Positions 9,962 to 19,255 of a stretch of DNA of 64,000 nucleotides are shown piece by piece. The first letter of the stretch is position 1. The number at the start of each line of letters is the position of its first letter. The position numbers were made by a program, and so were the translations under genes. The notes below the pieces were generated by a model. The model ran no database searches. It was not told the DNA's origin and saw only the letters and a program-made list of their open reading frames with translations. The stretch comes from Picochlorum sp. 'celeri' (lineage: Eukaryota; Chlorophyta; Trebouxiophyceae), in NCBI GenBank assembly GCA_010909725.1, contig JAACMV010000002.1, positions 930,001 to 994,000 on the forward strand, in the 5' to 3' direction.

Positions 9962-10345
9962 ATGGTATCTATGGACGAATATAGCCAACCAATCGGTATC
10001 CATGTGTCGTGCAGGGAAAAAAGTGATCCGTCACACCATGTGCAGTCACCTTCGAGTCCAGCTGTGGTGGAACGGTTGCGTGTAGTCATGTGTGATGATA
10101 TTAGTGAGAGTCCTTTTGTGTCAGATTGTAGAATGGGTGCAATGTCGCGGCATGTGCGTGCATGCAGTCATGATTTTGAAGAGGGTGTGTATGGTGAAGT
10201 GACCTTGTCGCCTTGGATGTCGGCATCTCCTCGGCCAGTGGACACGGCAGACTCTAGTGCGGCTAAAATAAATCATAGTACTGGGACAAGGCCATCGAGG
10301 GAGTCTCTGAGCTTTTACGACATGAATCCAATGGTTGGGTTTTAA
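9962..10345 (+). CDS. Hypothetical 127-aa protein
   Basis: Intronless frame with starts at 9962 or 9971, ending TAA at 10345. The protein is polar, Ser/Asp/Pro-rich and mostly disordered. It carries one Cys-rich patch (VVMCDDIS, SDCRMGAM, RACSHDF) and ends in SFYDMNPMVGF, which looks like a short conserved docking tail. No family was recognised. It is supported mainly by length and an adequate intergenic setting, so it may be a regulatory or lineage-specific protein, or spurious. Confidence 0.45.
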   Translation: MVSMDEYSQPIGIHVSCREKSDPSHHVQSPSSPAVVERLRVVMCDDISESPFVSDCRMGAMSRHVRACSHDFEEGVYGEVTLSPWMSASPRPVDTADSSAAKINHSTGTRPSRESLSFYDMNPMVGF

Positions 10346-10512
10346 GGCATCCTCATTTTTGTGTGTTTTTTACTGCTTTACACAACTAGTTGTGTGTCCT
10401 TGGATAGATAAGGAAGAAGAGGGAAAAAAGAATTGATAAAAAAACAATACCGCACAACAACAAGCTATGAATAGATAACGCCAAGAAGAATAATAATTTC
10501 ATATTTGCTTTT

Positions 10513-11640
10513 CTAACGCTGAGGAAGAAGAATCATTCTACTTCTGTACATGCCTACAGTCACAGCGGCAACCCCTGCCACAATCCCAGTATAAAGAAGG
10601 ACCCGTCTATACGACCGTTTTGATCTCGAAGGTAGCGTACACAGCTCTCGTATCCTATCAATATCGATATCTGTGTCCCAGGACGCCCGTATACCAGGAA
10701 GGTGTCCTGCCCCAAGCACAGCAACAATACGAGTGTACCCACGGTGTTCCAAATCCTTCAGCATAAAGGCCATGTATTCATCTCTCTCGTTCAACAAAGG
10801 TCTCATAATACCTGGATAGGTTCGAGAGAGTTCTTTCACCGCCTCCGTGAAGACATCCGTCTCCCTCATCTCTTCAATTTTTGATTCCAAATTGTCCGTG
10901 TCAATCGACAGCCCCGTCCACACAAGGTGCAACGTGATTTTAATCTTCTCCACGAGACTCAGCGAATCCCATACTCGAGCCAATGTGATACTGAGCAAGC
11001 GATCCCCGAGAATAAGATCCACATGCGTTGTCATCTGCTGTGTCTCATGAGCAGCCACCCGAAATTCAGAACCAGGCTCCACCTCCAAATCATCAGCAAC
11101 CTTTCCCAACAACCACCCATATAACCCCTGAAATATCGTCATCTTTCCTCGCCGAACTTGAGATACGACATTACCCAGGGGAGCCGCCCCATTCGTCGCC
11201 GTACTATTCTTCTCCAGAGATGTAGGTGGCCTGCTATTCAAAAGGTGGGCTCTCTCTGGACAGAGCTCCAGAAAGCATGCATCAGGCTGCACCCGCCGTA
11301 TCACCCTAGATACATCCAAACAAGATTGTTTACTTACGTGAGCAGTACCGACGATGTAAAATACCGCCCTCCCTCGAGTGAGAATATCAATGCCTGCCTC
11401 TTGGTCGATAATGTCGGCAGAAACCCAACTCTCCTGGGCAGTTATAGGATCATCCATGGCACTAGCATAGTAATTTCTGAGAGTCGATATCGTATATACA
11501 TATACCAAGATCGCGTTATCGAATTGGTACACAGAGCCAATGCTCTGGTATGAACTTATTTCTCCTTGGTACAGTTGCCGTTCAAATCGAGTATTTGACC
11601 GTACAAATATACACATGGTCTCTGCAGGTTTTGAATTCAT
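10513..11640 (-). CDS. TraB/PrgY-family membrane protein
   Basis: 375 aa from the first ATG; Met62 (11457, in the context GCC ATG GAT) is a plausible alternative start, because the preceding segment is not conserved-looking and might contain an unrecognised intron. Conserved TraB blocks are FYIVGTAHVSKQSCLDVSRVIRRVQPD, FLELCPER, a central helical region with NLESKIEEM, ERDEYMAFML and VAVLGAGHLPGI. The family has His/Glu/Gly motifs suggesting a metalloprotease-like fold. Eukaryotic TRABD/TraB proteins act at mitochondrial or ER membranes. A C-terminal hydrophobic helix (VLLYTGIVAGVAAVTVG) suggests tail anchoring. It is divergent from the TFIIIC gene across 87 bp. Confidence 0.8.
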   Translation of the reverse strand: MNSKPAETMCIFVRSNTRFERQLYQGEISSYQSIGSVYQFDNAILVYVYTISTLRNYYASAMDDPITAQESWVSADIIDQEAGIDILTRGRAVFYIVGTAHVSKQSCLDVSRVIRRVQPDACFLELCPERAHLLNSRPPTSLEKNSTATNGAAPLGNVVSQVRRGKMTIFQGLYGWLLGKVADDLEVEPGSEFRVAAHETQQMTTHVDLILGDRLLSITLARVWDSLSLVEKIKITLHLVWTGLSIDTDNLESKIEEMRETDVFTEAVKELSRTYPGIMRPLLNERDEYMAFMLKDLEHRGYTRIVAVLGAGHLPGIRASWDTDIDIDRIRELCTLPSRSKRSYRRVLLYTGIVAGVAAVTVGMYRSRMILLPQR

Positions 11641-11727
11641 CTCAACGTGAGTCGCGTTGCTTGAATGCGTACCATTTTTTCAATAATAACGTCAATTAGT
11701 ATAACAAATTACATATAGAGTGATGCA

Positions 11728-14544
11728 ATGAGTGATTATTCTCCCTCTGTGGATGAGGACGAGGAGTTTGAATACCTTGACGGTGTTTCTGAAGAAGAGG
11801 ACTTGGAAGTCGCTGGAGGCGAGGAAGGGGAAGAAGAAGAGGATGATGATGAGGATGGATTTGATATATTGAATTTTCTAGATGACCAGGATGATATTCC
11901 TACGGCTATTGCTGCGTTGGGTGGAATGGCCAACGACAGTGTGCTGGAGAATATGAGACGACGTGGATTGCAACACAATACCCGGGAGCAGGATGGTCCC
12001 AGGACGAGGAGGACGTCTCGTTCGGTTCGGTTTGCAGATGAGGATCTGTCTGCTGAGGAGGAGCCTGAGGACCTGGAAGAAGAGCCTCATGCATACAAGG
12101 TGGATAAATGGAGTGACGAGCAGGCTGAGCAATTGGGTTTTGCTCCTCCGACAAGCACAAAAGCTCAGAAGAGAAGGGAGCAAGCAAGGGTTCGAAAGAT
12201 GGCGGAGGGTAGGGTGGTGAGAGATCGCTCAGGCATGCCAGAAGTGGCAAAGGATCTGTTGGGCAAGGGCAACACATGTTTCTTCCGGGCAGAGTATGAT
12301 GAGGCTGAGAAGATATTCATGAATTGTATACGTATAGCTCCAGAATTTCCGGATGCGTATTCGTCGCTGAGTAGTTTGTTTGCAGAGAAGGGGGATCATA
12401 CAAGAGCTATGAATTTTCTCATGGTGGCTGCGCATCTCACAAAGAAGGAGTCTCAGATCTGGAAGGATGCTGCTGTGATGTCAAGGAGTCAGGGAGCTCT
12501 TCGACAGGCAGTGTATTGCTTGAACCAAGTGATTCGGAGGGAGAAGAATGATTTGGAATGGAGGTATGAACGTGGGTTGATTCTGAAGGATTTGAATATG
12601 GAGAGAAAGGCGTTGGAAGATTTGATGTACTATCATGAGAGATGTCCTGACGATCCAGAGAATATAAAGACAATTACGAGGCTGTTATATTCGATGGATA
12701 GATTGGATGACGCAAGGAATGCTATTCAATCGTACATTGAAACATATCCAGAGACGACAGATTTGACTCATATCAATCTTCTCTCTGAGCTTTATATGCA
12801 TCCTGATATACGCGATTGGAATGCGTTATTGGGATTGATGGAAGAGACGCGGCAGGTTGGGTGGGCAGATCCTGAGGATATGCCCACTGAATTAGAGAGC
12901 AAAGAAGCCATTGCATACGCACATCTGGGTGATGTTGAAAAAGCTTCGGCAATCTGTCAAAAATTGCTCGAAAAACCTGTGGATATATTTCCAGATGTAT
13001 TCATCTATGTAGCTACTGAGTTTGAGGCGTTGCAGATGTATGATTATGCTGTACCATTTCTTGAAAGACTTGCATGTGAGGCGCATGGGTCATCCATGGA
13101 TGTGTGGAGGAGATATGCAAATGCGTGTCAGCAAGCAGAAGGAGGTATACAAGGTGCCATAGAAGCTTGTACGAAAGTCGTGCAACGGGTTTCAAGGGAC
13201 AACCCAGACTTTATTGATGCTGTCATTAGACTTGCTGACTTGCTCTTGGAGAATGGTCAGATAGAAGAAGCAAAATCTTCTCTTGCTGAGCTGGAATCAG
13301 TTGATCCATATCCTGGCGGGGTTTTAACAGTCCCAGAACATGTATATACTACGAGATCGCGCGTGCTGAAGGCATGCGAGCGCGATGAGTTGTACAGCAT
13401 GCTGTTTTATGAGCCAGTTTTGAAGAGCTTGAAACTGATTTTCCACTCGCCTGATCATGTGGAGAGAAAGGGTCGGAAAAAATTAGGTGATGGAGGCGAT
13501 AAAATTGGAAATGATTTGTTTGTCTGGGAGAGTTCTCAAGAGAAGCGCAGGAAAAAAGCAAAGCAGCAGGATGGGGGAGTTGAAGAACCCAGCATGTTTG
13601 GTGCTGATATGGAAGAGTCAGATGTGAATATTCCAGTGCTCAGCAATCCATTAAAAGATAATCAATGCTTTGATGTGGTTGTGCACTTGATCAAAGTGTT
13701 ACTAAAGCAAGGTGAAATCGAAAAGGCTCACGATATTTGCGATCTTGCCGTGACTGTCCTGTCAAAGAAGCACCCAAACAAGGATAGAAGGGATACAGTC
13801 AAAATGTATCTGGCGGATTGTCAGTGTCGAATGGGCGACCTCTCTAGCGCTTTGAAGCATATCAAGGCCCCTGCAGATCATTGGCCCGACTCTGCAGAGG
13901 TGTGGAATATATTTACCAAAATTACCCTCGGGGTTGGAGGTGTGAGGCAGACTTCAAAGTATATTAGCAACATGAGGCGGAGGCATCCACACTCTTTGGC
14001 ACTTGCTCTTTTGAATGGCCACGTATTTCTCCAAAGTCATCAATACGCTGCTGCCCTTGGTGAATATTTTGATGCGTACAGGATGGGTCCCTGGGAGCCT
14101 ATTGTCAAGATGTGCATAGCAAATCTCTTTGTCAATTACGCATGTGTGACAAAGAAGGATAGGGATATGGCACTGATGCATGCATTTGCCTGGATGCAAG
14201 AATATGCCAAACTGCGTAAGAATCATGTAGAATTCGCATACAATGCTGGGAGGATAGCACATCAGTTTTCCCTTTTACATTTGGCGGTGCCACTGTATAA
14301 GGAAGCCCTGATGCACCACGATCATGCCAACCTTCCATTCGATATGGAACAACTCGAGATAGAGAGGAACGCTTTCAACAATGGACATGTATCCAGGATC
14401 TCTCACTATATTTCTAAGGGTAGTTTAAATCCAAAAAAGTCGGATCTTTCTCGGGAATCTGCTTTTAATTTGGCATTACTATTGCGGGAGTCTGGTGCAC
14501 ATGAACTTGCAAAGAAATGCATGAAAAAATATCTTGTATTCTAA
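11728..14544 (+). CDS. TFC4: TFIIIC TPR subunit (GTF3C3/TFC4)
   Basis: Intronless, 938 aa. The N-terminal ~120 residues are strongly acidic (long Glu/Asp runs). Two TPR arrays follow, ~residues 165-510 and ~645-860. The first includes AEYDEAEKIFMNCIRIAPEFPDAYSSL split over a typical TPR pair, and ALRQAVYCLNQVIRREKND. This layout of acidic arm, two TPR blocks and central linker is that of yeast Tfc4/tau131 and human TFIIIC102, which bridges the A box-binding module to TFIIIB on tRNA genes. It acts in the nucleus in RNA polymerase III initiation. It ends 56 bp from the convergent kinase gene. Confidence 0.85.
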   Translation: MSDYSPSVDEDEEFEYLDGVSEEEDLEVAGGEEGEEEEDDDEDGFDILNFLDDQDDIPTAIAALGGMANDSVLENMRRRGLQHNTREQDGPRTRRTSRSVRFADEDLSAEEEPEDLEEEPHAYKVDKWSDEQAEQLGFAPPTSTKAQKRREQARVRKMAEGRVVRDRSGMPEVAKDLLGKGNTCFFRAEYDEAEKIFMNCIRIAPEFPDAYSSLSSLFAEKGDHTRAMNFLMVAAHLTKKESQIWKDAAVMSRSQGALRQAVYCLNQVIRREKNDLEWRYERGLILKDLNMERKALEDLMYYHERCPDDPENIKTITRLLYSMDRLDDARNAIQSYIETYPETTDLTHINLLSELYMHPDIRDWNALLGLMEETRQVGWADPEDMPTELESKEAIAYAHLGDVEKASAICQKLLEKPVDIFPDVFIYVATEFEALQMYDYAVPFLERLACEAHGSSMDVWRRYANACQQAEGGIQGAIEACTKVVQRVSRDNPDFIDAVIRLADLLLENGQIEEAKSSLAELESVDPYPGGVLTVPEHVYTTRSRVLKACERDELYSMLFYEPVLKSLKLIFHSPDHVERKGRKKLGDGGDKIGNDLFVWESSQEKRRKKAKQQDGGVEEPSMFGADMEESDVNIPVLSNPLKDNQCFDVVVHLIKVLLKQGEIEKAHDICDLAVTVLSKKHPNKDRRDTVKMYLADCQCRMGDLSSALKHIKAPADHWPDSAEVWNIFTKITLGVGGVRQTSKYISNMRRRHPHSLALALLNGHVFLQSHQYAAALGEYFDAYRMGPWEPIVKMCIANLFVNYACVTKKDRDMALMHAFAWMQEYAKLRKNHVEFAYNAGRIAHQFSLLHLAVPLYKEALMHHDHANLPFDMEQLEIERNAFNNGHVSRISHYISKGSLNPKKSDLSRESAFNLALLLRESGAHELAKKCMKKYLVF

Positions 14545-14600
14545 TGTACAGAGTCGATAATAATAATACATATACAAGGATATCAAATTTTTTGTATCAT

Positions 14601-16295
14601 TCAATTCTTCATGCTGGCAACAGCAACCCATCTGGCTGCAACAGCCGTACATTGTTTCTGAAGCAGGGCAGAGTCAACAAAGCAGGATTCTGTGGCGCTT
14701 CGGATAATTTCCTCAGATTCTACGGCTAAAAAATACAGCAATAGACCCGACTTTTCATATTTCTCTCTACAAAGCTCATAATTTCCCAAAAGTTCTTCTG
14801 CAGCGCCTTCTTGAGCCAATTCCTGTGCTGCCTGATGGCAAATATCAAACCACTCTAGAATCGATACATGGTCATGAATATACCCTGCATGATATTTGTA
14901 CAAATATCCCATCGCCGACTTGGCTCTCTCTGCTATTTTATGGCAGTGATCTGTAATACTTCCTTTGTCGACATCATCGTTACTCTCTACGCTGGCCTGG
15001 GATGATGCCATTGTGGGTTGGTGCTCAACACTCTCAATAGTTGCATTCAAAATTTGCAATGCTGCAACATGAAGCCCAATCTTTTTCAAATACTGACCCA
15101 TGGAAGTATCAGGAAGGCACTGGATATCTTGTGCTAGCGAGTCTAAAAGGATTGCAACTTGGGACAAAAACTGGTGTTTACCATAATGCTGCCATGGAAC
15201 CTCTTCAATAATCTTTTCTGCCATGCAACCCTGAGAGCTCGATGGCAAAACAGGCTGACATCGCTTTTCACCCTTGTCCAGTGATCTTGGAGAGTGTAGT
15301 AGCACAAAATCATCTTTTTCTTCGAACAGGATGTCTTCTTCAGTAACATCCATTTCTTCTACCCGAGGCTGTTGGATAGGCATCAGGCCTACATGATGCA
15401 CAGGATGTTCTGCACTCGTATTATTATCCAATGTGCCTTCCCCGAGAATATATGGGTGACTGAAGAAACCCTCAAAACTTATCCTCTCTACAGGACGCCT
15501 CTGCAATAAAGTGCGCATCAAATGCTTGCATGCATATGACAGCTCTGTTGAGACATCAGATGGGATGCATGGCTCCCGACTTCTCATTTCCTTCAACAAC
15601 GATGCTTGGTTTGACCCCGTGTACGGAGGGCCTCCACATAGCATTTCAAACATGATCGCACCAAGGCTCCATAAATCTGCCTTTGCGTCATACTGTTGTC
15701 CCATAAGAATCTCTGGAGCCATGTACAATGGACTTCCACAGAGCGTGTCAGCCATCAGATGAGGTCCAAGTGCCCTTGCAAATCCAAAATCAGCGATTTT
15801 TACCACAGGAGACTCCTCGTTATCATCAACTAATAACAGATTCTGCGGCTTCAAATCCCGATGGACGACATGATGCTTCCACATTTCTTGCATCCCTGCA
15901 CGCAACTGCCTCAGAATGTGTCTTGCCGTCTTTTCTGACAGTCTACCAGTGTCCCTCAACCTCTGTGACAAATCACCTCCAGCACAGTACTCCATCACTA
16001 GATACATTTTCCCACCAGACTCGATAACATCATACAGCTTGACCACATTTACGTGGTCAATATGCCGAAGGGTGTAGATTTCTCCTTCCAGGGACTGTCG
16101 AAGTTTTGGACTCAACTTGTTTTTATGGATCTCTTTAATCGCTGCCAATCGACGCTTTCCTGTCTCTATGTCAATCTCATCCACATGCACAGCCTTCCAA
16201 ACGATAGCAAATGACCCAGACCCTAGCACAGATACAAGTTCCCAGGAACCTACAACGTGGCTCTTTCCCTTCCCTACGTCCTCATGCGCACTCAT
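14601..16295 (-). CDS. ATG1: ATG1/ULK-type autophagy-initiating Ser/Thr kinase
   Basis: Intronless, 564 aa. The kinase domain spans ~residues 17-285: Gly loop LGSGSFAIVWKA, catalytic Lys in AAIKEIHK, HRDLKPQNLLL, DFGFA, and activation-segment end GSPLYMAPEIL. The Gly-loop and the ADFGFARAL segment are typical of ATG1/ULK kinases. A disordered linker with acidic residues follows, then a helical C-terminal region (~residues 360-560) with two MIT-like bundles, the EAT domain of ATG1. ATG1 phosphorylates autophagy factors and starts phagophore formation, commonly under TOR control. No ATG8-interacting motif was assigned with confidence, although DEDILF-type acidic/aromatic stretches in the linker are candidates. 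Confidence 0.85.
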   Translation of the reverse strand: MSAHEDVGKGKSHVVGSWELVSVLGSGSFAIVWKAVHVDEIDIETGKRRLAAIKEIHKNKLSPKLRQSLEGEIYTLRHIDHVNVVKLYDVIESGGKMYLVMEYCAGGDLSQRLRDTGRLSEKTARHILRQLRAGMQEMWKHHVVHRDLKPQNLLLVDDNEESPVVKIADFGFARALGPHLMADTLCGSPLYMAPEILMGQQYDAKADLWSLGAIMFEMLCGGPPYTGSNQASLLKEMRSREPCIPSDVSTELSYACKHLMRTLLQRRPVERISFEGFFSHPYILGEGTLDNNTSAEHPVHHVGLMPIQQPRVEEMDVTEEDILFEEKDDFVLLHSPRSLDKGEKRCQPVLPSSSQGCMAEKIIEEVPWQHYGKHQFLSQVAILLDSLAQDIQCLPDTSMGQYLKKIGLHVAALQILNATIESVEHQPTMASSQASVESNDDVDKGSITDHCHKIAERAKSAMGYLYKYHAGYIHDHVSILEWFDICHQAAQELAQEGAAEELLGNYELCREKYEKSGLLLYFLAVESEEIIRSATESCFVDSALLQKQCTAVAARWVAVASMKN

Positions 16296-16451
16296 GTTGA
16301 GCTAATTTTATTTGTTCTAGTGAATGAACACCAGCGTTCAACGATTCTTCTCTGCAGACATTCGAGTCTGGATACTGTTCCTGAAACAATGTACCAATTG
16401 CTCGAACGCTTCTATGCCTTATTTCTCATCTACGAATCCCTTGTATTTACA

Positions 16452-16835
16452 TTAATATATTCTATGACAGTTTGAGAGTAAAATGAATGAATAATACTGT
16501 GAGGGGAACCCTTGAATTGTATTTTCGAAATGGCCCATTATGACATCCTCCTCCGTGGAGTCCAGTCCACTGAGTCCAGTAGCTCGAATGGGGCCACCCT
16601 GCTTGCAAGCAATTGGCCATGGGTGGTGTAGCAAAGTGGCCTTGGGAATTCCAATGTGAATTGTACAGTGGGCAACGTATTCAGATGTCGTCTTCATGAC
16701 GTAGTAGTAGACGTGTTGGGATACGGCATGCTTACCCCTGAAGTATGTCTCAGCAACATGAGTGAAGAACTCAACACGACTCGGGGAGCATGTTGGTTGT
16801 TTTGTCTTTCGAGCATCTACGATGCGGCGTACCAT
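16452..16835 (-). CDS. Doubtful 127-codon frame
   Basis: Starts MVRRIVDARK and stays open for 127 codons without repeats. No domain, signal peptide or family was recognised, and no neighbouring exon that would extend it. It is listed because the interval is otherwise long for this genome. It may well be non-coding. Confidence 0.2.
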   Translation of the reverse strand: MVRRIVDARKTKQPTCSPSRVEFFTHVAETYFRGKHAVSQHVYYYVMKTTSEYVAHCTIHIGIPKATLLHHPWPIACKQGGPIRATGLSGLDSTEEDVIMGHFENTIQGFPSQYYSFILLSNCHRIY

Positions 16836-17051
16836 ATGACGCCTTGACGGGCTGTACGTTCCATTACAGTATAGCTATTATGTGTAGGAGATCCAAGGAA
16901 ACAATCGCAACCAGGGTCAATCTCAGCGGCTGAATCCACCTTGCGTGGATCTCGACAGGCAATACCGCGGCTGCGCGGCCGAATCCAGCGTATCCTGACG
17001 CAATCATGTACACGTAGCCTGCAACACGGCATCAATCACCCGCGGATCGTC

Positions 17052-17058
17052 TATATAA
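17052..17058 (+). promoter_or_regulatory. TATA-box candidate of the secreted Cys-rich protein gene
   Basis: TATATAA about 95 bases upstream of the ATG at 17153, in a locally GC-rich context. This leaves room for a ~65-nt leader, and suits a focused, strongly expressed promoter. Confidence 0.5.
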
Positions 17059-17152
17059 CGCTCGCGATCACAAACCCAAACCCAAAATAAACAAAAGAAT
17101 ACATCTTTTTCAAAAACTGAACCATCACCCAAAGACGAAGAACATTCATACC

Positions 17153-17596
17153 ATGTTCCGCTACTGTGCACTCGTTGTCGCCGTCGTGTTGCTCGCACTC
17201 GGAAGCGTGCAGGCTGTGGACGAAAGACCTTTCATGTTTGGACCCACTGGAAAGTGGAGAGGAGATAAGGTGAAGCAGAAGAAGAGCAAGTGGACCGGAC
17301 CGGACGAGGATGTCCGCGAAGCTGAAGCCATGGGAAGTTGCTGGCTCTACTGCACCAGTGGAAAGAATGCAATCCCCATGTACTACACTGTGGGCAACAT
17401 CGTGGCTAAGAATGAGGACGAGTACATTTGCCAGTGCTATGATAAGAGAAATAAGAATACCAATTTTGTGCACTGCACAGAGGAGAATAACCAATGCTCT
17501 GGTGGGGATGTGAAAGACTTTGGTTTTGACAGCACCTACCTCACCTTCTTCTGCCAACCAGGCATTGACGGATTCCCCTGCAGCAAGACGACCTAA
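17153..17596 (+). CDS. Secreted cysteine-rich protein, unknown family
   Basis: 147 aa, intronless. A textbook signal peptide (MFRYCALVVAVVLLALGSVQA, cut after ~residue 21) is followed by a short basic segment and a C-terminal domain with eight Cys (CWLYC, CQC, then four single Cys), enough for four disulfides. The domain is aromatic-rich (WLYC, MYYTVG, YICQCY, YLTFFC). Codon use is visibly C/G-ending compared with neighbours. Together with the TATA box upstream this suggests high expression. No family was recognised. An extracellular-matrix, defence-like or binding role are all possible. Confidence 0.75.
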   Translation: MFRYCALVVAVVLLALGSVQAVDERPFMFGPTGKWRGDKVKQKKSKWTGPDEDVREAEAMGSCWLYCTSGKNAIPMYYTVGNIVAKNEDEYICQCYDKRNKNTNFVHCTEENNQCSGGDVKDFGFDSTYLTFFCQPGIDGFPCSKTT

Positions 17597-17662
17597 CAAT
17601 AAAGCAATGGATCCTGGACTTCCCTTTTACGGAGAATAAGGGATGTTCCGTGACAGGCTTGG

Positions 17663-17708
17663 TCTCTGACAGTGTCGTGGCAATGAGTGCCACGTCAGCA
17701 GAGAGTTC
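17663..17708. repeat. Imperfect hairpin upstream of the hydrogenase gene
   Basis: Perfect inner arms CGTGGCA (17676-17682) and TGCCACG (17688-17694) around ATGAG. The outer arms TCTCTG and CAGAGA extend the stem with mismatches. It lies ~100 bases upstream of the HydA start and ~70 bases after the previous stop, so it could be a regulatory palindrome or a 3'-end structure. Confidence 0.6.
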
Positions 17709-17795
17709 CATGGCAATATGAGATGCATTGTAGCGCTCGCATACTCATATGATGAATCAAATAAACGTGTAACTTACAAATAAATAATACGAAAC

Positions 17796-19214
17796 ATGAT
17801 AGTAAGAGATTTACTCACAATACAAAGGCATCGGTGTGTGCCAAATTCGGCATCATCTCACAAGCATTATGCACCCATGCGCCCTCGTGTAGCACAATGT
17901 GGTATTATAAGGCATCCAATATGCCATAAAAATAGCAAAGTACTAGTAAAAGGGGTGAAGCATGAAGCTGCACCTTTAGCAACAGAAGAAGACCACGTCA
18001 GACAAATCCTTGCTGACGTTGGAGGCAAGCAAAAGGTTATGATTGCCCAGGTTGCCCCGGCGGTACGCGTGAGCCTGGGTGAAGAATTCAATGTAGATCC
18101 TCCGGTGACGGGGAAGATTGTGACGGCTCTGAAATTGCTGGGATTTGATTATGTCTTTGATGTTATTGCTGGTGCTGATCTCACAATCCTAGAAGAAGGC
18201 TCGGAGCTGATACAAAGACTTGCTGATAATCTACAAGGGAAGGAAGACGCAGCACCTCTTCCAATGTTCTCTAGCTGCTGTCCGGGTTGGATTGAATTTG
18301 TGGAGAAATGCTCTCCAGAGGTTATACCATATGTGTCTACAGCAAAGAGTCCTCACATGATGCAGGGCGCCATTATCAAGACATTCTTTTCTGATATTAT
18401 TAAACGGTCGGAGGAGGATATTAGCGTGACATCGGTGATGCCTTGCGTGCGGAAACAAGGTGAAGCTGATAGAGAACCAAATCAAACACCGGCTGGTCAT
18501 AGACATGTGGATCATGTCGTCACTACAAAGGGACTCGCACAAATGATCAAGGATGCAGGCATCGATTTTGAAAATCTTCCTGATACTCATTTTGATGCCT
18601 TCATGGGGCTTGGATCGGGAGGCGCAGTGCTGTTTGGAACCACTGGTGGTGTTACGGAAGCAGCCCTCAGAACTGTGTATGATATTGCATCGCAAGGATC
18701 AGGAGCTGGGCCCTTGGATCATCTTGAATTTGAAGACGTTCGCGGGATGGATGGTATCAAGGAAACTTCTCTGCGAATTCCTTCAAATCCAGAGGGTCCT
18801 CTACACAACTCGGAAGAGTTGGAGTTGCATGTGTGCGTATGCAATGGCTTAGGTAATGCGAAAAAGCTACTCAAAGAAACGATCGAAGGAAAAAGTAAAT
18901 ACCACTTTGTCGAGGTGATGGCGTGCCCGGGAGGGTGCATAGGCGGAGGTGGACAGCCAAGATCCAAGGGAAAGGAAGCCTTGATGGCCCGCCAGAAAGC
19001 ATTGTACAATTTGGACAGTTCCAGTGAGATTCGCCAGTCCCATCAGAACCCAGTCATCAAAGATCTATATACCAAGTACCTCGTGAAACCTGGAAGTGAG
19101 GTCGCTGAGACATTGCTTCACACTGGTTATGTTGAGGGTGGACCAGCAAAATACAAGGGACAAGGTGTTTCTGAAACATCCGATGAAGACATCTGCGACG
19201 CTGATGATATCTAA
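17796..19214 (+). CDS. HYDA: [FeFe]-hydrogenase, chlorophyte HydA type
   Basis: Intronless, 472 aa. The ~60-residue N-terminus is basic and Ser-rich, consistent with a plastid transit peptide. The catalytic H-domain follows directly, with no ferredoxin-like F-cluster domain, as in Chlamydomonas-type HydA. All three H-cluster signatures are present: SSCCPGW (Cys161/162), MPCVRKQGEADR (Cys217) and VMACPGGCIGGGGQP (Cys377/381). Proton-path residues Cys161, Glu134 and Glu137 (EEGSE) are retained. The enzyme takes electrons from plastid ferredoxin to reduce protons to H2 under anoxia. The HydE/F/G maturases needed for the H-cluster are not in this window. Expression is normally anoxia-induced; a hairpin lies just upstream. 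Confidence 0.92.
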   Translation: MIVRDLLTIQRHRCVPNSASSHKHYAPMRPRVAQCGIIRHPICHKNSKVLVKGVKHEAAPLATEEDHVRQILADVGGKQKVMIAQVAPAVRVSLGEEFNVDPPVTGKIVTALKLLGFDYVFDVIAGADLTILEEGSELIQRLADNLQGKEDAAPLPMFSSCCPGWIEFVEKCSPEVIPYVSTAKSPHMMQGAIIKTFFSDIIKRSEEDISVTSVMPCVRKQGEADREPNQTPAGHRHVDHVVTTKGLAQMIKDAGIDFENLPDTHFDAFMGLGSGGAVLFGTTGGVTEAALRTVYDIASQGSGAGPLDHLEFEDVRGMDGIKETSLRIPSNPEGPLHNSEELELHVCVCNGLGNAKKLLKETIEGKSKYHFVEVMACPGGCIGGGGQPRSKGKEALMARQKALYNLDSSSEIRQSHQNPVIKDLYTKYLVKPGSEVAETLLHTGYVEGGPAKYKGQGVSETSDEDICDADDI

Positions 19215-19255
19215 TCCCATATTTTATGCACATTTTATGTTTAATAATTTAAAAT

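Larger units (their letters stand above)
16296..17152. other. Intergenic region, 857 bp
   Basis: Divergent spacer between the ATG1 start (minus) and the secreted-protein start (plus). The right third is GC-richer than the rest, with short inverted repeats near 16935-16985. One doubtful minus-strand frame (16452-16835) lies inside. The TATA-like box near 17052 belongs to the secreted-protein promoter. Confidence 0.5.
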
